From Candidatus Rifleibacteriota bacterium (GTDB lineage Bacteria > Muiribacteriota > Ozemobacteria > Ozemobacterales > Ozemobacteraceae): DNA of 64,000 nt. Of the stretch, positions 1-8,790 are shown one piece after another (the stretch's first letter is position 1; each line of letters starts with the position of its first letter). The stretch spans positions 188,277 to 252,276 of the forward strand of contig JADFZL010000007.1 of the NCBI GenBank assembly GCA_015232575.1, given 5' to 3'. Below the pieces are notes generated by a model, which did not search any database, was not told where the DNA came from, and worked only from the letters and a program-made list of their open reading frames with translations. Made by a program: the position numbers and the translations under genes.

Positions 1-1641
1 ATTATCGAAACAACTGATGATTCACCAGGTAATACATCAGCGCTTTCCCTTTATGCCTCAAAAACAACCGGTTTTGGCGATGAAGAAATGGAAACATCAC
101 TTCTTTCGGGATTACTGAATGATTCATTTATTCTTGACCAGGCAACCAGCCGCGGATTGATTCCGGATTTGTTTTCTGTGAAGCTTTCAAGACACGCATG
201 CAAGGCAATCTTTGCATTGCGTGAAGAAAACAAGGAATCTTCAATGATTGATAAAATAGTTCTGAAAAACAAACTGAAAAATCAGGGCATTTTTGATATG
301 CAGATGCAGAACTATCTTGATCGAATATTTTCCCAGCCCGTTCCGACTCTTGATCAGGTGCTGAATTATATCGAACTCCTCAAAGAACAGGGACTGAAAA
401 GGAAACTGAAAGAATTAAGCGAAAGTATAACCGATTACATAAATAATCCAGCTAAGACCGGTGATCTTGGCATGGAGCAGTTTACAAATAAAATGATTAC
501 CGAACTTCGCGAAGTACAGAAAGCTAAAACAACGAAGAAAATCAATCTGATCCGCGAAGAAATGCGTGACATCATGCATGATGTCGAAAGACGTGAAACC
601 GATGGAGAAATTGAAATAATAGGGTATTCTTTCGAACCGTTTCACTTCCTGAATCTGGCACTTTCCGGCTTCCGGAAAGGTTTTCTCTATGCTATTGCCG
701 GCGCTCCGAGACGTGGTAAAACAACTTTTACTCTTGATCTGGCAACTTCCGTAGCAACAAATTGTAAAGTGCCGGTATTATTTTTTACTTATGAGCAGAC
801 TAAAAAGAACCTCACATACCGTTTGCTTGCAAAAGAAAGCCGCTTGAATCCAGATTCCCTTCAGAGAAAAAAAATTCGTTCTGACATGATCATGGATGCC
901 AAGTTTGTTGGCGGCTGGAAAAAGATGCAGGCTTACATGGATTATTTTTACATTGTCGAAGCCAGTAAAGCTGATACAGTTGATAGAATCAGGTCTTATG
1001 CCTACAACGTAATGCAGGATTTCAACACACAGGAACTGATGATATTTGTGGATTATATTCAGAAGATGCCGCTTTCAAGAAATTACATGGATGAAAAATT
1101 TAAGGTCGAAGAAATTTCTACTGAACTGAAGGGGCTGACAATTGAGTTGAATATTCCAATTATGACTATCAGTTCGCTTTCGAAGGAAGGCTGTATGATT
1201 GACGCAACCGAAAGTGCCGAGCGTCCGACGATGTACCACTGCAAAGGGTCGGGTGATCTCGAATACGATCTTGATTGCGCAATGATACAGGCAAAAGACT
1301 GGTCAGATACGCGCGAACTTCATAATCAGCTCATGCAGAAAGCAGAAGAGCACAAAAAAGATCCTACAAGAGTTCCAAGGGTTGATGTTGTAAATCTTTA
1401 CCTCGACAAGAACCGCGACGCACCAGAAGGAATCTATTCCACGATGCAGTATCTTTTCTTCATCGAAGACAATAAGTTTATTGAGCTGGGACCAAAATTC
1501 GATGACGACCGCTTCAGATACAGTAAGATAGAAAACCTTGTCAGCGATCTGATCGAAAAGAACTATATTGTTTTCTTTGACCGACAAAGTGACCAGAGTA
1601 TCCAAAAGGGAAGAGTAAACATCAAGCTGAAAAACAGCTGA
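1..1641 (+). CDS. Replicative DNA helicase, DnaB/RecA-fold type (5' end outside window)
   Basis: The frame is open from base 1, so the gene begins upstream; the ATG at 88 is probably internal. An N-terminal DnaB-like helical domain (about 100-400) is followed by a linker and a RecA-fold ATPase. Walker A is AGAPRRGKTT at 697-726, Walker B is the IFVDYIQ stretch near 1045-1065, and a DnaB-like KNRDAPEG motif lies near 1410-1430. The KGSGDLEYDLD stretch matches the 'SGSIEQDAD' region of DnaB. The family unwinds DNA 5'-3' at the replication fork as a hexamer. What precedes the N-domain is unseen, so a fusion (for example to a primase-type zinc domain) cannot be excluded. The family is well supported; whether this is the chromosomal helicase or an accessory paralogue is not. 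Confidence 0.85.
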   Translation: MIETTDDSPGNTSALSLYASKTTGFGDEEMETSLLSGLLNDSFILDQATSRGLIPDLFSVKLSRHACKAIFALREENKESSMIDKIVLKNKLKNQGIFDMQMQNYLDRIFSQPVPTLDQVLNYIELLKEQGLKRKLKELSESITDYINNPAKTGDLGMEQFTNKMITELREVQKAKTTKKINLIREEMRDIMHDVERRETDGEIEIIGYSFEPFHFLNLALSGFRKGFLYAIAGAPRRGKTTFTLDLATSVATNCKVPVLFFTYEQTKKNLTYRLLAKESRLNPDSLQRKKIRSDMIMDAKFVGGWKKMQAYMDYFYIVEASKADTVDRIRSYAYNVMQDFNTQELMIFVDYIQKMPLSRNYMDEKFKVEEISTELKGLTIELNIPIMTISSLSKEGCMIDATESAERPTMYHCKGSGDLEYDLDCAMIQAKDWSDTRELHNQLMQKAEEHKKDPTRVPRVDVVNLYLDKNRDAPEGIYSTMQYLFFIEDNKFIELGPKFDDDRFRYSKIENLVSDLIEKNYIVFFDRQSDQSIQKGRVNIKLKNS

Positions 1642-1703
1642 TAAATCAATCAAATGTTTCTGACAAAGCCTAGCATAACGTGTCAGCATTCAGATGGCGC
1701 GTT

Positions 1704-1786
1704 GCGGAGAGCACAAAGTGCTCGACCGCGGGGAGTGAAGATGGTCGAACTTGTTCGACCGTCGAGAGGGGGCGCGTGCCCCCTCT
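1704..1786 (+). repeat. Triple-hairpin element, copy A (5' leader of lipoprotein gene)
   Basis: Three hairpins in a row. Hairpin I (1704-1729) has a GCGG/CCGC base, a GAGCAC/GTGCTC stem and an AAA loop. Hairpin II (1740-1763) is GATGGTCGAAC, TT, GTTCGACCGTC, an 11-bp stem with one G-U. Hairpin III (1765-1786) is AGAGGGGGC, loop GCGT, GCCCCCTCT. It is followed within 6 nt by the ribosome binding site AAGGAG of the TTG start at 1803. Related copies occur at 7863-8002, 8753-8778 and 13476-13900. There is no U-run, so it does not look like a terminator. Confidence 0.85.
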
Positions 1787-1802
1787 AAAAAAGGAGTATA
1801 AC

Positions 1803-3659
1803 TTGAAATTCAGATCATTAGTCTTATTTGTTACAGGCGTTATTGCAATGGTAACTCTGTTCAGCGGATGTTCGGCTCCAAAATCGGGGTTGATATCCAT
1901 TACGCCGCAGCAGTACTTTTATTCTGCCAAGGAAAAACTTGAAATCATTGATGAACGCTCTTTTGAAGTGAAAGACCTTGATGAGATAATAAGAGTATTT
2001 GAAAACGCTGAAAAAGATGCTAAATCGGCTGAGATAATAGATAAGTCAAGATTATATCTTGTACTTACTAACACTCTGAAAGCAAGAAAGCAATATTTTT
2101 CGAATATTCTCAAGGGGCAGTACATGGCAAACCGTCCGGAGCCATTTTATGCGCTTGATGTTAAGTCAGTGCTTGAAACCTTGAGACTGGCCAAAAAATG
2201 GCTCAGATCATGCGAGGCACAATTCAGTACAGAGTCGCTCAGAGCAGATCTTAACTATGTTAAAGGCTTTTATTACCAGCACAAGATGCTCACCCAGACC
2301 GGTCCTGAACGAAGGCAGAGCTTGTGGCTTGCAGTTGAATCAATGCGCAGAACCCTTGGACTTGCCCCTGATTATGTAAGTGACTTTCGTTTATTTGGAA
2401 AAAATCTTACCCCGAGGGAAGTTCGTTTAAGACTTATTGAGCTTCTGGCCATGTCTGATGAAGTTGCTACCGCATGGGAGCTCCTGTCTGAATATGTCTT
2501 TACACCCGCGAATCCGCGAAATGATTATCCATGGCTTCACATGAAAGGCTTTCTTCTTGCAATAATGGGAAGATACCAGGAAGCTGCAGATGTTCTGAAT
2601 TATTTCAAAATGATTGTACCACGGGATTATCCGCTGGTAGAAGAGTCTTTGTGGGTTCTTGAAGGCGTCTATGACAGGCTCAAAGATAAAACTGGCGAAG
2701 AAATGTATTCCGTTGAAGCAAAAATCGTTGCTGCACTGATGAAAAAGTTCAAAGGCCCATTTTCAAAGGAAAAATATACCACTGCATCGCATCTGTTTCC
2801 AAGATGGCTTCCGGGTGATGAACGTGTTTTCGAAGGAGTTATTAATTTCATGAAGGGTGATTTCGTGAAGGCAGAGGAAAGTTTCAGTAAAATTGCCGGA
2901 AGAGGAATGCTCAGCAGGACAAACAGAAATCTTGGAAGAATACTGGCTTTTGAAAATCTATTGTACTCTGGAAAAAATGTAACAGATGATTTCCTTGACG
3001 AAGTTGTGAAAATATCCCTGGAAAACGATCTTTCACCGATTTTAAGAGAAAGAATCGGATATCTTCTGGCAAGGTATTTGAATGACCAGGAAACTGAATT
3101 CAAATCAGGAAAACTGGAAGGAGAAGGCCAGGGCTTTGTTAAGTCAGTAACATCCTCTCCCTGGGTTTTGAGCTTGAAACTTCTTCGAGGGAAAGAGCAG
3201 CCGAAGAACGATGAAGACCGGGAAAAAAGGCGCCGCGAGCGCCGTGAACGTAGAGAACGAAAAGACACTGATGAGTCGGGCATACCCCGAAAAGAGATTA
3301 AGCCGCCTGAAAAGGAAAAATCTGATTCATCGCAGGATGAAAAATCCAAAAATGGCGAGTCGTCATCACTTATTGCAGAGGTTTATGCAAATCGCAAGGA
3401 TGACTGGGTAACAAGTGCTGATATGCACCTGATTGCTCTTCCTTCAATGACTCTTATTGGCAAGGGAAGAATCGTTGGAAAAGAAGAGGAACGTATTGGC
3501 TGGGTTTTCAACAGTGAAGAAGTTGATGCATTACAGAAAGGAAACACCTATCTGGCTGTTTTCGAATTTGCAAATTCAGATTCTGAAAAATCAACCTGCG
3601 GAATAATATTCAGACCCGGAAACTTTGAAAAGGTCATTGACACTGAAAAGAAAAAATAA
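1803..3659 (+). CDS. Lipoprotein with helical (TPR-like) body and charged C-terminal linker
   Basis: 618 aa. The TTG start at 1803 is chosen for its AAGGAG site at about 1792-1796 and because it gives a lipoprotein signal: a basic N-end, a hydrophobic core and lipobox FSGC with Cys at residue 23. The frame is open further upstream, but that stretch is the hairpin element. The body looks like helical repeats (YQEAADVLNYF, KAEESFSKIAG). Around residues 465-520 is an Arg/Glu/Lys-rich low-complexity linker, then a short C-terminal domain. I recognise no named family; a periplasm-facing scaffold anchored by lipid is inferred. It ends at a strong terminator (3746-3777). Confidence 0.75.
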   Translation: MKFRSLVLFVTGVIAMVTLFSGCSAPKSGLISITPQQYFYSAKEKLEIIDERSFEVKDLDEIIRVFENAEKDAKSAEIIDKSRLYLVLTNTLKARKQYFSNILKGQYMANRPEPFYALDVKSVLETLRLAKKWLRSCEAQFSTESLRADLNYVKGFYYQHKMLTQTGPERRQSLWLAVESMRRTLGLAPDYVSDFRLFGKNLTPREVRLRLIELLAMSDEVATAWELLSEYVFTPANPRNDYPWLHMKGFLLAIMGRYQEAADVLNYFKMIVPRDYPLVEESLWVLEGVYDRLKDKTGEEMYSVEAKIVAALMKKFKGPFSKEKYTTASHLFPRWLPGDERVFEGVINFMKGDFVKAEESFSKIAGRGMLSRTNRNLGRILAFENLLYSGKNVTDDFLDEVVKISLENDLSPILRERIGYLLARYLNDQETEFKSGKLEGEGQGFVKSVTSSPWVLSLKLLRGKEQPKNDEDREKRRRERRERRERKDTDESGIPRKEIKPPEKEKSDSSQDEKSKNGESSSLIAEVYANRKDDWVTSADMHLIALPSMTLIGKGRIVGKEEERIGWVFNSEEVDALQKGNTYLAVFEFANSDSEKSTCGIIFRPGNFEKVIDTEKKK

Positions 3660-3745
3660 TTGTGATTTTTTTTAAAAAGTGCTGAATTCTGAATTGAATA
3701 CTGCCGATAAACCTTGTGAAGTTTAATAATCCCTAACTCCCTTTC

Positions 3746-3777
3746 AATGTGTCGTTCAACGACACATTAATTTTTTT
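3746..3777 (+). terminator. Rho-independent terminator after the 1803 lipoprotein gene
   Basis: Stem AATGTGTCG / CGACACATT (9 bp), loop TTCAA, then AA and seven T. It lies 87 nt past the stop codon. Confidence 0.85.
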
Positions 3778-3836
3778 AGCCGTTTATATTTGACACCTTT
3801 ATTCTCTGTAAGTACGCAAAATCTTAAATAACGGGT

Positions 3837-3908
3837 CAAATTTGCGTGTTAACTTTTGGGTGCGCTGTCATCTCGAACGAATGTGAGAGATCGTCATAAA
3901 TGCTGGAT
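3837..3908. repeat. Dispersed intergenic repeat R2, copy 1 (partial)
   Basis: It shares AAATTTGCGTG, CTGTCATCTCGAACGAAT and GAGAGAT...CATAAATGC with copies at 23443-23538 (inverted) and 29891-29955. The right half of the inverted repeat seen in copy 3 is missing here. It lies in the spacer before the histidine phosphatase gene. Confidence 0.75.
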
Positions 3909-3957
3909 TGATTAATGACGCTTTTATTAAAATTTTCTCTGCTAAGGAATGCAATAT

Positions 3958-4521
3958 ATGACAACGGTTTGTCTTGTACGACATGGTGAAACAGATTGGA
4001 ACCGGGATGGCCGCCTTCAGGGCCTTGAGGATATTGAACTGAACAGTAATGGAAAAAGACAGGCTGAAATGTGTGGTGAGTATTTAAAAAGGGAATGCTG
4101 GGAAACAATTGTTTGCAGCACTCTTAAAAGAGCCAGGGAAACGGCTTTAATTATAAAGGATGTCACAGGAATAAAAAGTTTTTTTGAAAAATCCAGTCTG
4201 ACAGAAAGAGATTTTGGCAAATTGTCTGGTTTAACTCCTGTTGAAAGACAAACCGCCATGAAAAACAATATCAAACCGAATGAAGAGCTGAAAGACTTTC
4301 GCAACAGGACTGTTTCCGCGTTAAATGATATAGCAAAAGATTTCGCCGGAAAAAAAATTATAGTTGTTACACATGGCGGTGTTATAAACTCATTATTGAG
4401 CTATGTTTCTAAAGGTGCCATTGAGAATGGTGAAAATTTATTGAAAAATGCCTGCGTAAGCATTATTCAATATGATAATAGCGATTGGAAGATTCAACTG
4501 TACAATAAAATGCTGGAATAA
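3958..4521 (+). CDS. Histidine phosphatase family protein (phosphoglycerate mutase-like)
   Basis: 187 aa. The N-terminal signature LVRHGETDWN carries the catalytic His of the family; the second conserved His is in VVTHGGVINSLL near residue 140. The acid-base Glu is likely in SLTERDFGKLSG. Starts at 3949 and 3958 are both in frame; 3958 is preferred because AAGGAA (3944-3949) sits 8 nt before it, while it overlaps 3949. Members act on small phosphorylated metabolites such as alpha-ribazole phosphate or sugar phosphates, or on proteins. Neighbours do not indicate a substrate: no cobalamin genes are nearby. It converges on the 4535-6262 gene. Confidence 0.88.
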   Translation: MTTVCLVRHGETDWNRDGRLQGLEDIELNSNGKRQAEMCGEYLKRECWETIVCSTLKRARETALIIKDVTGIKSFFEKSSLTERDFGKLSGLTPVERQTAMKNNIKPNEELKDFRNRTVSALNDIAKDFAGKKIIVVTHGGVINSLLSYVSKGAIENGENLLKNACVSIIQYDNSDWKIQLYNKMLE

Positions 4522-4534
4522 TAAGAAATCGAGA

Positions 4535-6262
4535 CTATTTTTCGATTTCGTCCAGTCTGAAAACCGGCAGAGTATCAGGGTTTTCTCCAGATAAAAAATC
4601 GTTTCCCATCTTATTCAGTTCAACATCATTTGAATCATTTTCCGAGGGACCTTTTTTCTCCTGACTCAGATAGCCAGCTGATTGACTGGGCATTGAGTCT
4701 ATCGAATTAAGAAATTCTGCGATTCCGTCTTCAGCTTTTCTTTCAAGTGAAACCGGAGAGTCGAAATCAGAGACACCTGTACCTTTGGCTATGTCAGAGT
4801 ATGGGATGTCGCTTCCAAGCTCTTTTTCCAGAATTTCAGTTTCATGTGAGCGGAAAGCTGAATTCGTGCTTTCTGAAGGTGTTTCAGTAAACAGTATTGA
4901 GGTTTTTCCTTTCTGCTGCGAATTTCTGGCAACAGGCATGAAATCAGAAGGTCTGCTTTCCTTACCTCCGAGTAGAAAGAGCGGAAGCTTATTGTCGGCA
5001 CTTCTGGAAGCCTGTCTTACTGAAGTTTCAGCAGAAGATTCCAGTGCAATTCTTGGAGGAGCTTTTGTTGTTTCGCGGGAAGCTTTTGCCGAGCTTCTTT
5101 TGTATTCGGTAATCATTTCTCTGGTTCTCTGGTACAAACCATTTATCTGATTCAATGCATATCCCGAAATCTGCGGCAGATTTCCGTCTGCAAGGTCTAC
5201 CGCTGACTGATACTGCAGCGAATCGTTGACTTTAACTTTCATTGTTTCTACAAGATTTGAATATTGCTGGGCGGCATTTTTTACCTGCGATCCGCCAATT
5301 TCAAGTGTGTTGAAAATGCCTCTGAGAGTAGTTTTGAGATTTCCAACCTGAGTAAAAAGTTTTTCTCTTGTAGGAACCGGAAGGTTAATCAATGGATATT
5401 GCTTGAAGGCAAAGTGATCTGAAAAGCGCAGAGTTGACTTAATGGTTTCAACAACAAGTTCAAGCCCGTTGTTTATCTGTTCAAGCCCTGATTGTACGTT
5501 CAGCATGAGTCCCTTTTGTGCCTCGGCATTTGATTGAATCTGTTTCATGAGTGTTTTTCCGGCCTGAACATAAATATCCAGTGGAGTAATTGATAATTGT
5601 GGAATCAGTTCAAGGGTTGCAAAAGATTCATTTCCCAGGGCTGATAAGCCCTCGGAGACTTCAACGCTGGCTTTGATTTTTTGAATCTGGTTATTTGAAA
5701 GATCTTTTATTCGAATTACTGTCGTTTCAAGTTTTGAGAGTGTTTCCTGTCTTGGTGCAGTAATGATGCGGTTAAGCTCATTAATGAGGTCCTCAATTGC
5801 TTTGTTGCCCTGCTCAAGACTTGAAATAGCCTGTGCAGAATTTTTCAGGCTTTCTCTTGAGTCATTAATAAAAAGGGAATAAAGCTTTTTGAGCATGTCT
5901 GAACATTTTTTTTCCTGGATTTTTGAGTCAATACTTTTTGTAGATGCTTCGAGCTGCTTTTTGGAGTGCAGCCATTGTGCTTCCACATACTTCATGACTG
6001 AAAGGTTTTTGCCTGTCAGATCAGATTGAACATCTTCCTGGAAGAACTGAGGAAGCGGTGCGCTGGTCATTCCGCTGTTTGAATTGTTCGACAATTTTTT
6101 CTGCAAAAGCTGCTGTGTGTCGTTCTTTTTACCGCCGACTTTATCTTTCAGCCAATCCATTGCAGCACCTTCTGCCGTGTTTTCGAAAAGCAGAAATGCT
6201 GCTAACAGAGCTGCCAAAAATGAAAAACTTACATTTCCGTAATTTATTCGGGAGCTGGACAT
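4535..6262 (-). CDS. Secreted coiled-coil protein of unknown function
   Basis: 575 aa with a good AAGGAG site just before the ATG. The N-terminus has a hydrophobic stretch (FSFLAALLAAFLLF) ending at AEGAA, consistent with a signal peptide. Residues about 80-390 are long helical, coiled-coil-like sequence rich in Lys, Glu, Gln, Asn and Ser; the C-terminal third is Ser/Pro/Glu-rich and probably disordered. I recognise no family. A periplasmic or surface structural protein is inferred from composition only. The stop codon lies in an 8-bp inverted repeat (4525-4549) shared with the end of the convergent phosphatase gene, which may act as a weak two-way terminator. Confidence 0.7.
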   Translation of the reverse strand: MSSSRINYGNVSFSFLAALLAAFLLFENTAEGAAMDWLKDKVGGKKNDTQQLLQKKLSNNSNSGMTSAPLPQFFQEDVQSDLTGKNLSVMKYVEAQWLHSKKQLEASTKSIDSKIQEKKCSDMLKKLYSLFINDSRESLKNSAQAISSLEQGNKAIEDLINELNRIITAPRQETLSKLETTVIRIKDLSNNQIQKIKASVEVSEGLSALGNESFATLELIPQLSITPLDIYVQAGKTLMKQIQSNAEAQKGLMLNVQSGLEQINNGLELVVETIKSTLRFSDHFAFKQYPLINLPVPTREKLFTQVGNLKTTLRGIFNTLEIGGSQVKNAAQQYSNLVETMKVKVNDSLQYQSAVDLADGNLPQISGYALNQINGLYQRTREMITEYKRSSAKASRETTKAPPRIALESSAETSVRQASRSADNKLPLFLLGGKESRPSDFMPVARNSQQKGKTSILFTETPSESTNSAFRSHETEILEKELGSDIPYSDIAKGTGVSDFDSPVSLERKAEDGIAEFLNSIDSMPSQSAGYLSQEKKGPSENDSNDVELNKMGNDFLSGENPDTLPVFRLDEIEK

Positions 6263-6408
6263 TGGTCTCTCCTTATGCTTAAAAAACCTCTTTTCTTAAT
6301 TATTCGGCAAAATTCTTCAGGAAAAACATGACTTTTATAAAAAATCTGATAGAATTCAAAAATAGATTAAATTTTTTATTGTTTACTTTACTCTTACTAA
6401 GTGGAAAT

Positions 6409-6945
6409 ATGGAAAAATTACAATTAGAAGCGCGGTTGAAAAATCTTCTTTCTTCAATTCATTCTGGAAGATCTTCAGCTATTGAAGAACTTATAGAACA
6501 GATCGGTGGAATTGTTTTTGCATTTCTTCTGAGAATTCTTGAAAACCGCGAAGATGCAGAAGATGCGTTTCAGGAAACTTTTTCCATAGTATACAGAAAA
6601 GCTGGTCAGAAGAGCGGAATTGATGGTTCTCCGCGTTCATGGATATTTACAATTGCAAAAAATGAGGCTTTCAGAATTTTAAGGGCAAGAAAGCATGGTG
6701 AAACCGTTGATAAATCACTACATAATGAAAAACATTCAGGTTTTGCCTATGCCCCGGACGAAAAGTCTCAGGAAATCTCTGATGCAGTTTCAAAAATTCC
6801 GATTGACCTGAGAATATCTTTTATGATGAAGGAAATTCTCGATCTTTCTTATGATGAAATTGCCGTTATGACTGACAGAAGCGTTTCTCAAATTGCTCAG
6901 GAAATATTTCGGGCAAGAAAAATGCTTCGTGAAATTTTATCTTAA
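6409..6945 (+). CDS. RNA polymerase sigma factor, ECF (sigma-70) family
   Basis: 178 aa from ATG 6409. An upstream in-frame ATG at 6328 would add 27 hydrophobic residues atypical of sigma factors. Region 2 is around residues 20-75 (NREDAEDAFQETFSIVYRKA, then SWIFTIAKNEAFR), and region 4 around 120-175 (LSYDEIAVMTDRSVSQIAQE), the helix-turn-helix for -35 recognition. The linker is short, as in ECF factors. The gene 42 nt downstream encodes a membrane protein with a zinc anti-sigma-like motif, the usual regulatory partner, so release by an envelope signal is inferred. Confidence 0.88.
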   Translation: MEKLQLEARLKNLLSSIHSGRSSAIEELIEQIGGIVFAFLLRILENREDAEDAFQETFSIVYRKAGQKSGIDGSPRSWIFTIAKNEAFRILRARKHGETVDKSLHNEKHSGFAYAPDEKSQEISDAVSKIPIDLRISFMMKEILDLSYDEIAVMTDRSVSQIAQEIFRARKMLREILS

Positions 6946-6987
6946 TAAAGCAGGCTGTTTAATAAGGAATCTGGCAGGCGAGCAAAG

Positions 6988-7860
6988 ATGGATTTAAAAA
7001 TTGAAAATTCTGCGTGCGAAAAATATCAGCTTCAATTCAGTTCATGGCTGGATGGAGAAGCTGAAGAGCCCTGCCGGCATTCTGAAAGCTGTCCGGAATG
7101 TGAAAAATTCGTGGAAATTGCGAAAAAATCAAGGTCTTTTCTTCGTGATGAAAGCCTGAAAAAGCTTCCAGAATCATTGAATTTAAACACACTCAAGAAA
7201 ATAGGAATTTCAAGAAAAACTGATGGAAAAAATAGTTATGAAGACACTGTTTCCTTTCTGGGTGCTTTGAGATTACTTTTCTCGAAACCTGTTGTTGCTG
7301 TGGCGTTTTCAATTGTTGTATTGGTTGTTGTATTGAAGATGGTTCCAGATGCTCAACAGAAGCTTGATTTCAGAGTTCTTTCAGCAAAAAATCTTATTAT
7401 TGGAAAGTCGGGTTCTGAAATAATTTTGTCTTCTGGCGCTGATGGAGTTATTGAAATAGAAAAGGGTTGTTCTCTGAAAATTTGGGGAGGGCCGGCAGAG
7501 ATAAAGTATATCGAAGGAAAGAAAGACTTTGTTTCTCTTGAATTCATTTCTGGAACAGCATGTTTCGAGTGGAACCATTTAAAGCATGGAAAATTACTCG
7601 TTGGAATTGGTTCGATTACAATGTCTGTTGTTGGAACAACCTGGAAAATAGTATCTTCCGGAGATGGTACATTTTCTGTAGAACTGGCTGAGGGTGCTGT
7701 TGTACTGCAAGATTCCAATTCAAAAAAAGTTGAGTTAAAAGCATTAAATCGTATCAGCTTCAGAAAAGATCTTGAAAAATCTGTCACAACAGCTTTTAAT
7801 CCATATACTGACAAACTATTTTCCTCAGTATTCGGCAACGTAATCATCGGTGAACGATAA
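6988..7860 (+). CDS. Membrane FecR-domain protein with zinc-finger anti-sigma motif (probable anti-sigma factor)
   Basis: 290 aa. The cytoplasmic N-terminus carries HSESCPEC, the Hx3Cx2C pattern of zinc-binding anti-sigma domains, near residues 31-38. One membrane helix lies at about residues 98-118 (VVAVAFSIVVLVVVLKMV). The outer part is a FecR-like beta domain (GSITMSVVGTTWKIVSSGDG, VELAEGAVVLQD). Position directly behind the sigma gene fits a sigma/anti-sigma pair sensing the periplasm. The FecR domain usually belongs to iron-uptake regulators, but no TonB receptor is nearby, so the signal is unknown. Confidence 0.82.
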   Translation: MDLKIENSACEKYQLQFSSWLDGEAEEPCRHSESCPECEKFVEIAKKSRSFLRDESLKKLPESLNLNTLKKIGISRKTDGKNSYEDTVSFLGALRLLFSKPVVAVAFSIVVLVVVLKMVPDAQQKLDFRVLSAKNLIIGKSGSEIILSSGADGVIEIEKGCSLKIWGGPAEIKYIEGKKDFVSLEFISGTACFEWNHLKHGKLLVGIGSITMSVVGTTWKIVSSGDGTFSVELAEGAVVLQDSNSKKVELKALNRISFRKDLEKSVTTAFNPYTDKLFSSVFGNVIIGER

Positions 7861-7862
7861 CC

Positions 7863-8002
7863 CGGACACCAAGTGTCCGAGCCGGGGCGCGTGCCCGAAG
7901 CAAACGACGGCAGGTAAAATGCGGAGAGCACAAAGTGCTCGACCGCGGGGAGTGAGGCAGTCGAACTTGTTTGACTGCCGAGAGGGGGCGCGTGCCCCCT
8001 CT
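7863..8002 (+). repeat. Triple-hairpin element, copy B, preceded by a degenerate module
   Basis: First comes a reduced module: CGGACAC/CAA/GTGTCCG (7863-7879) and GGGC/GCGT/GCCC (7885-7896). Then follows a full element: hairpin I 7921-7946 (same sequence as copy A); hairpin II 7956-7979, GGCAGTCGAAC, TT, GTTTGACTGCC, 11 bp with one G-U; hairpin III 7981-8002. The SD of the FecR lipoprotein gene follows directly. Hairpin II differs from copy A at several positions on both arms and still pairs. Confidence 0.85.
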
Positions 8003-8018
8003 AAAAAAGGAGGGGCTT

Positions 8019-8735
8019 ATGAAAAAAGTTTCTGTAGTGCTTTCTCTTGTGGTGGTTGTTGTATCGCTTGCATTTGTTTACGGATGTGGCTCGTCTTCGA
8101 CAGATGCCGCAAAAACAAAGGCCATTGCATTGATTGAACGGGTTGAAAATGGCGAAGTGTTTCTTAAAAGAGCAACCCAGACAGATTTCAGTAAAGCTGA
8201 TCCAAAGACAGAATTGTTTCCAGGCGATGTTGTAAGAACTTCAAAGGATTCTGAAGCATTAATCAGATTCCGAACCGGTGCTGTTACTCGTGTTCTTGCC
8301 GAAAGTGAATTCATGCTTAAGGAACTCAAGTTTGCTGCAAATGAAATGGGCACAGTTTACACAAAACTTGCGAAGGGAATTGCTTATTTCTATGTTCCGA
8401 AGGGCTCGACAGAAGCTAAGAAATTCGAAGTTGAGACCGAAAGAGCAATAGCAAGTATCAAGGGAACTACTTTCAAAGTGTCCGATGATGGGAATTTTAC
8501 AACTTTAAGTGTTGCATCAGGTGTTGTTAATCTGGCTGCAAAATCTGATGGCAAGAGCATCGATGTCGAAGCCTTCCAGGAAGCAAAAGCTGACAATAAA
8601 GGTCTTTCGAAACATACTTCCGGAGATATCATGGCTGAAGGATTTCTTAAAAAATTCAATTTCCTTTCTGACCAGTATTTTTCTGATCTGACCTTGGGTG
8701 AAGTAGGAACAAAAGTTCTCAAAGGAACCCGCTGA
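8019..8735 (+). CDS. FecR domain lipoprotein
   Basis: 238 aa from ATG 8019 with a very strong AAGGAGGGG site. Signal peptide with lipobox FVYGC (Cys at residue 23). The mature protein is a FecR-like domain: ELFPGDVVRTSKDSEALIRF near residue 65 and IASIKGTTFKVSDDGNFTTL near residue 145, then a short helical tail. FecR domains are beta-rich sensory or ligand-binding modules. The family is often encoded beside CHASE2 cyclases, and here the next gene is one, so a sensor partnership in the periplasm is inferred. Its leader is the triple-hairpin element copy B. Confidence 0.85.
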   Translation: MKKVSVVLSLVVVVVSLAFVYGCGSSSTDAAKTKAIALIERVENGEVFLKRATQTDFSKADPKTELFPGDVVRTSKDSEALIRFRTGAVTRVLAESEFMLKELKFAANEMGTVYTKLAKGIAYFYVPKGSTEAKKFEVETERAIASIKGTTFKVSDDGNFTTLSVASGVVNLAAKSDGKSIDVEAFQEAKADNKGLSKHTSGDIMAEGFLKKFNFLSDQYFSDLTLGEVGTKVLKGTR

Positions 8736-8752
8736 TTAAATACATTTACAAA

Positions 8753-8778
8753 GCGGCTGGCACAACGTGTCCGGCCGC
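8753..8778 (+). repeat. Single-hairpin relative of the triple-hairpin element, copy D
   Basis: GCGGCTGG-CAC, loop AAC, GTG-T-CCGGCCGC: an 11-bp stem with one bulged T and one G-U. Apex CAC/GTG and triloop match hairpin I of the other copies, while the lower stem is different but complementary. GGGGAG directly after it (8779-8784) is the ribosome binding site of the GTG start at 8791. Confidence 0.7.
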
Positions 8779-8790
8779 GGGGAGTACTTC

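Noticed and set aside
1765..1786. Hairpin III as a rho-independent terminator
   Set aside because: It is followed by A's and an SD, not T's, and lies in a leader in three cases.
2669..3349. 226-codon minus-strand frame inside the lipoprotein gene
   Set aside because: Ser/Arg-rich antisense shadow of a Lys/Glu/Arg-rich coding strand; no signal for expression.
7850..8137. 95-codon frame over the copy B element
   Set aside because: It translates the hairpin repeats and runs out of frame into the FecR lipoprotein, which has the clear start at 8019.
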